From positions 1 through 7,319 of the forward strand of contig JAJYTJ010000181.1 of NCBI GenBank assembly GCA_021793115.1: a stretch of DNA of 7,319 nucleotides. The letters run 5' to 3'. This document shows, one piece after another, positions 6,171 through 7,319 of the stretch (position 1 is its first letter; every line of letters starts with the position of its first letter). The stretch is from Actinomycetes bacterium (GTDB lineage Bacteria; Actinomycetota; Actinomycetes; Actinomycetales; Cellulomonadaceae). The notes beneath the pieces were generated by a model, which made no database searches, was not told the DNA's origin, and saw nothing but the letters and a program-made list of their open reading frames with translations. Made by a program: the position numbers and the translations under genes.

Positions 6171-6227
6171 GGCATCGCCCGCGGCCCGCGGCCGGACGCC
6201 CCTGGGTGCGGCGCGGCGGATGCGCGC

Positions 6228-6233
6228 CACACT
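6228..6233 (+). promoter_or_regulatory. Weak possible -10 element for the aldehyde dehydrogenase gene
   Basis: CACACT keeps the A at the second position and the T at the sixth position of the TANNNT pattern. It lies exactly 6 nt before the A of the ATG at 6240. There is no Shine-Dalgarno before that ATG, so a leaderless transcript is a reasonable reading. The match is weak by itself. Confidence 0.2.
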
Positions 6234-6238
6234 GGCTG

Positions 6239-6250
6239 GATGACGTCATC
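6239..6250. repeat. Perfect 12-bp palindrome over the aldehyde dehydrogenase start codon
   Basis: GATGACGTCATC is identical on both strands, and the ATG at 6240-6242 lies inside it. If transcription starts at the ATG, a dimeric repressor bound here would sit on the +1 site. The inner bases also encode Thr-Ser-Ser, so part of the symmetry may be chance. Confidence 0.3.
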
Positions 6251-7319
6251 GCTGCCGCCCACGGTCGCCGCCCACGTCCCCACCGGGCTGCTCGTCGGGG
6301 GCGCCTGGCGCCCCGCCTCGGGCGGGGCGACGTTCCCGGTGCACGACCCGGCGACCGAGCGGGTGCTGTTCGACGTCGCGGACGGGACGAGCGACGACGC
6401 GCTGGCCGCGCTGCAGGCCGCCGACGAGGCCTTCGCGGTCTACCGCGTCACCGCGCCGTACGACCGCTCGGAGCTGCTGCGGTCGGTGTACGAGGCGATC
6501 ACCGCGCGCGCGGAGGACGTGGCGGCCCTCGTCACCGCGGAGGGCGGCAAGCCGCTGGCCGAGGCGCGCGCCGAGGTGGCCTACGCCGCGGACTACTTCC
6601 GCTGGTTCTCCGGCGAGGCGCTGCGGTTCGACGGCCTGACGCGGCGCGCGCCGGCCGGCACGCACCACCAGCTGGTGCTGCGCCGGCCCGTCGGGCCCGC
6701 TTTGCTCATCACCCCCTGGAACTTCCCCATCGCGATGATCGCGCGCAAGCTCGCCCCCGCGCTCGCCGCCGGGTGCACCGCGATCGTCAAGCCCGCCCGG
6801 CTCGCGCCGCTGACCACAGCGTTCGTCGCGGAGATCGTCCGCGAGGCGCTCGACGAGCACGGCCTGCCGGGCGGCGTGCTCAACGTGGTCCCGTCGTCGT
6901 CCGCGCGCTCGGTCGCCGAGCCGCTGCTGGCGGACCCGCGCCTGCGCAAGCTGAGCTTCACCGGGTCCACCGAGGTCGGCCGCACGCTGCTGGCGGGGGC
7001 GGCGCAGAACGTGCTCCGCACGTCCATGGAGCTCGGGGGTAACGCCCCGTTCCTCGTCTTCGAGGACGCGGACCTCGACGCCGCCGTGGCCGGCGCGGTC
7101 GCGGCGAAGATGCGCAACGCCGGGCAGACGTGCGTCGCGGCCAACCGGTTCCTCGTGCACGCCGCCGTGGCGGGCGAGTTCACGGACCGGCTCACGGAGG
7201 CGTTCCGGTCGCTCGTCGTCGGCCACGGCGCCGAGCCCGGCGTGACGGTCGGGCCGCTCATCGAGCCGGCGGCCGTCGAGCGGGTCGCGGACCTCGTGGC
7301 GTCGGCCGCGGGCGCGGGC
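6240..7319 (+). CDS. gabD: Succinate-semialdehyde dehydrogenase-like aldehyde dehydrogenase, 3' end cut by the window
   Basis: The frame is open for 360 codons to the right edge; about 120 residues of a typical 480-residue enzyme are missing. It oxidises an aldehyde to its acid with NAD(P)+, most likely succinate semialdehyde to succinate in GABA catabolism. Motifs in order: TPWNFP (158-163) with catalytic Asn161, Lys184 in [13 protein letters not shown] (239-247) at the cofactor fold, general base Glu264 in MELGGNAPF, and nucleophile Cys298 in [10 protein letters not shown]. Arg169 matches the arginine that binds the succinate carboxylate in E. coli GabD, and the blocks around Glu264 and Cys298 are very close to that protein, which is why I name it gabD. 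Position 187 is Arg where NAD enzymes usually have Glu, hinting at NADP+ use. The second Cys of the TCVC pair is Ala300. ATG 6240 is chosen at the start of homologous sequence, 64 nt from divergent thyA ATG 6175; there is no Shine-Dalgarno. A related semialdehyde dehydrogenase is the main alternative. Confidence 0.9.
   Translation, partial: MTSSLPPTVAAHVPTGLLVGGAWRPASGGATFPVHDPATERVLFDVADGTSDDALAALQAADEAFAVYRVTAPYDRSELLRSVYEAITARAEDVAALVTAEGGKPLAEARAEVAYAADYFRWFSGEALRFDGLTRRAPAGTHHQLVLRRPVGPALLITPWNFPIAMIARKLAPALAAGCTAIVKPARLAPLTTAFVAEIVREALDEHGLPGGVLNVVPSSSARSVAEPLLADPRLRKLSFTGSTEVGRTLLAGAAQNVLRTSMELGGNAPFLVFEDADLDAAVAGAVAAKMRNAGQTCVAANRFLVHAAVAGEFTDRLTEAFRSLVVGHGAEPGVTVGPLIEPAAVERVADLVASAAGAG

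Noticed and set aside
6178..6191. Tandem CCCGCGG repeat in the thyA/gabD intergenic region
   Set aside because: Two copies of a 7-base GC word in GC-rich DNA are easily explained by composition.
5384..7042. 552-codon plus-strand frame across thyA and the aldehyde dehydrogenase
   Set aside because: It is antisense to thyA and then out of frame within the gabD-like gene; it spans two unrelated genes and shows no motif.
1..7319. CRISPR array, tRNA, rRNA, insertion sequence, riboswitch
   Set aside because: I saw no spaced direct repeats, cloverleaf, transposase motifs or conserved leader; the DNA is almost fully coding.

Overview
The window is very GC-rich, and nearly every codon in the genes ends in G or C. 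It carries a compact block of housekeeping genes in an order familiar from Actinomycetota. The proteins (RNase J, DapA, DHFR, ThyA) read like those of a high-GC actinobacterium. A Cellulomonas-type member of the Micrococcales is my best guess from general recall; no search was run.

Layout from left to right. Positions 1-32 hold what looks like the first ten codons of a minus-strand gene leaving the window, possibly ftsK. Positions 33-169 are a short divergent intergenic region with a perfect 14-bp palindrome. Positions 170-1975 (+) encode a CBS-like/GGDEF/EAL protein of cyclic di-GMP turnover. GC-rich hairpins follow (1976-2014), then a 35-codon ORF with a good Shine-Dalgarno (2077-2184, +) that overlaps the 3' end of the next gene in antisense. 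Four minus-strand genes then lie in a tight array, transcribed right to left: thyA (6166-5354), dfrA (5357-4809), dapA (4799-3882) and rnj (3853-2168). From position 6240 (+) a gabD-like aldehyde dehydrogenase runs divergently off the right edge.

How they work together. ThyA makes dTMP and releases dihydrofolate, and DHFR recycles that to tetrahydrofolate; the two reading frames share a GTGA overlap, which suggests coupled translation. DapA starts lysine/diaminopimelate synthesis for cell wall and protein. RNase J processes and degrades RNA. The same neighbourhood (thyA, dfrA, dapA, rnj, ftsK) is known in mycobacteria, with other genes interspersed. The cyclic di-GMP gene sits at the rnj/ftsK junction and the aldehyde dehydrogenase beyond thyA; they look like separate transcription units.

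I see no mobile element, CRISPR array, tRNA or rRNA, and no evidence of an undescribed multi-gene system. The points most worth a second look are the 35-codon ORF, a set of starts that look leaderless (including a possible dapA -10 element built on the dfrA stop codon), two perfect palindromes at gene starts, and residue changes in the GGDEF-EAL and GabD-like proteins.
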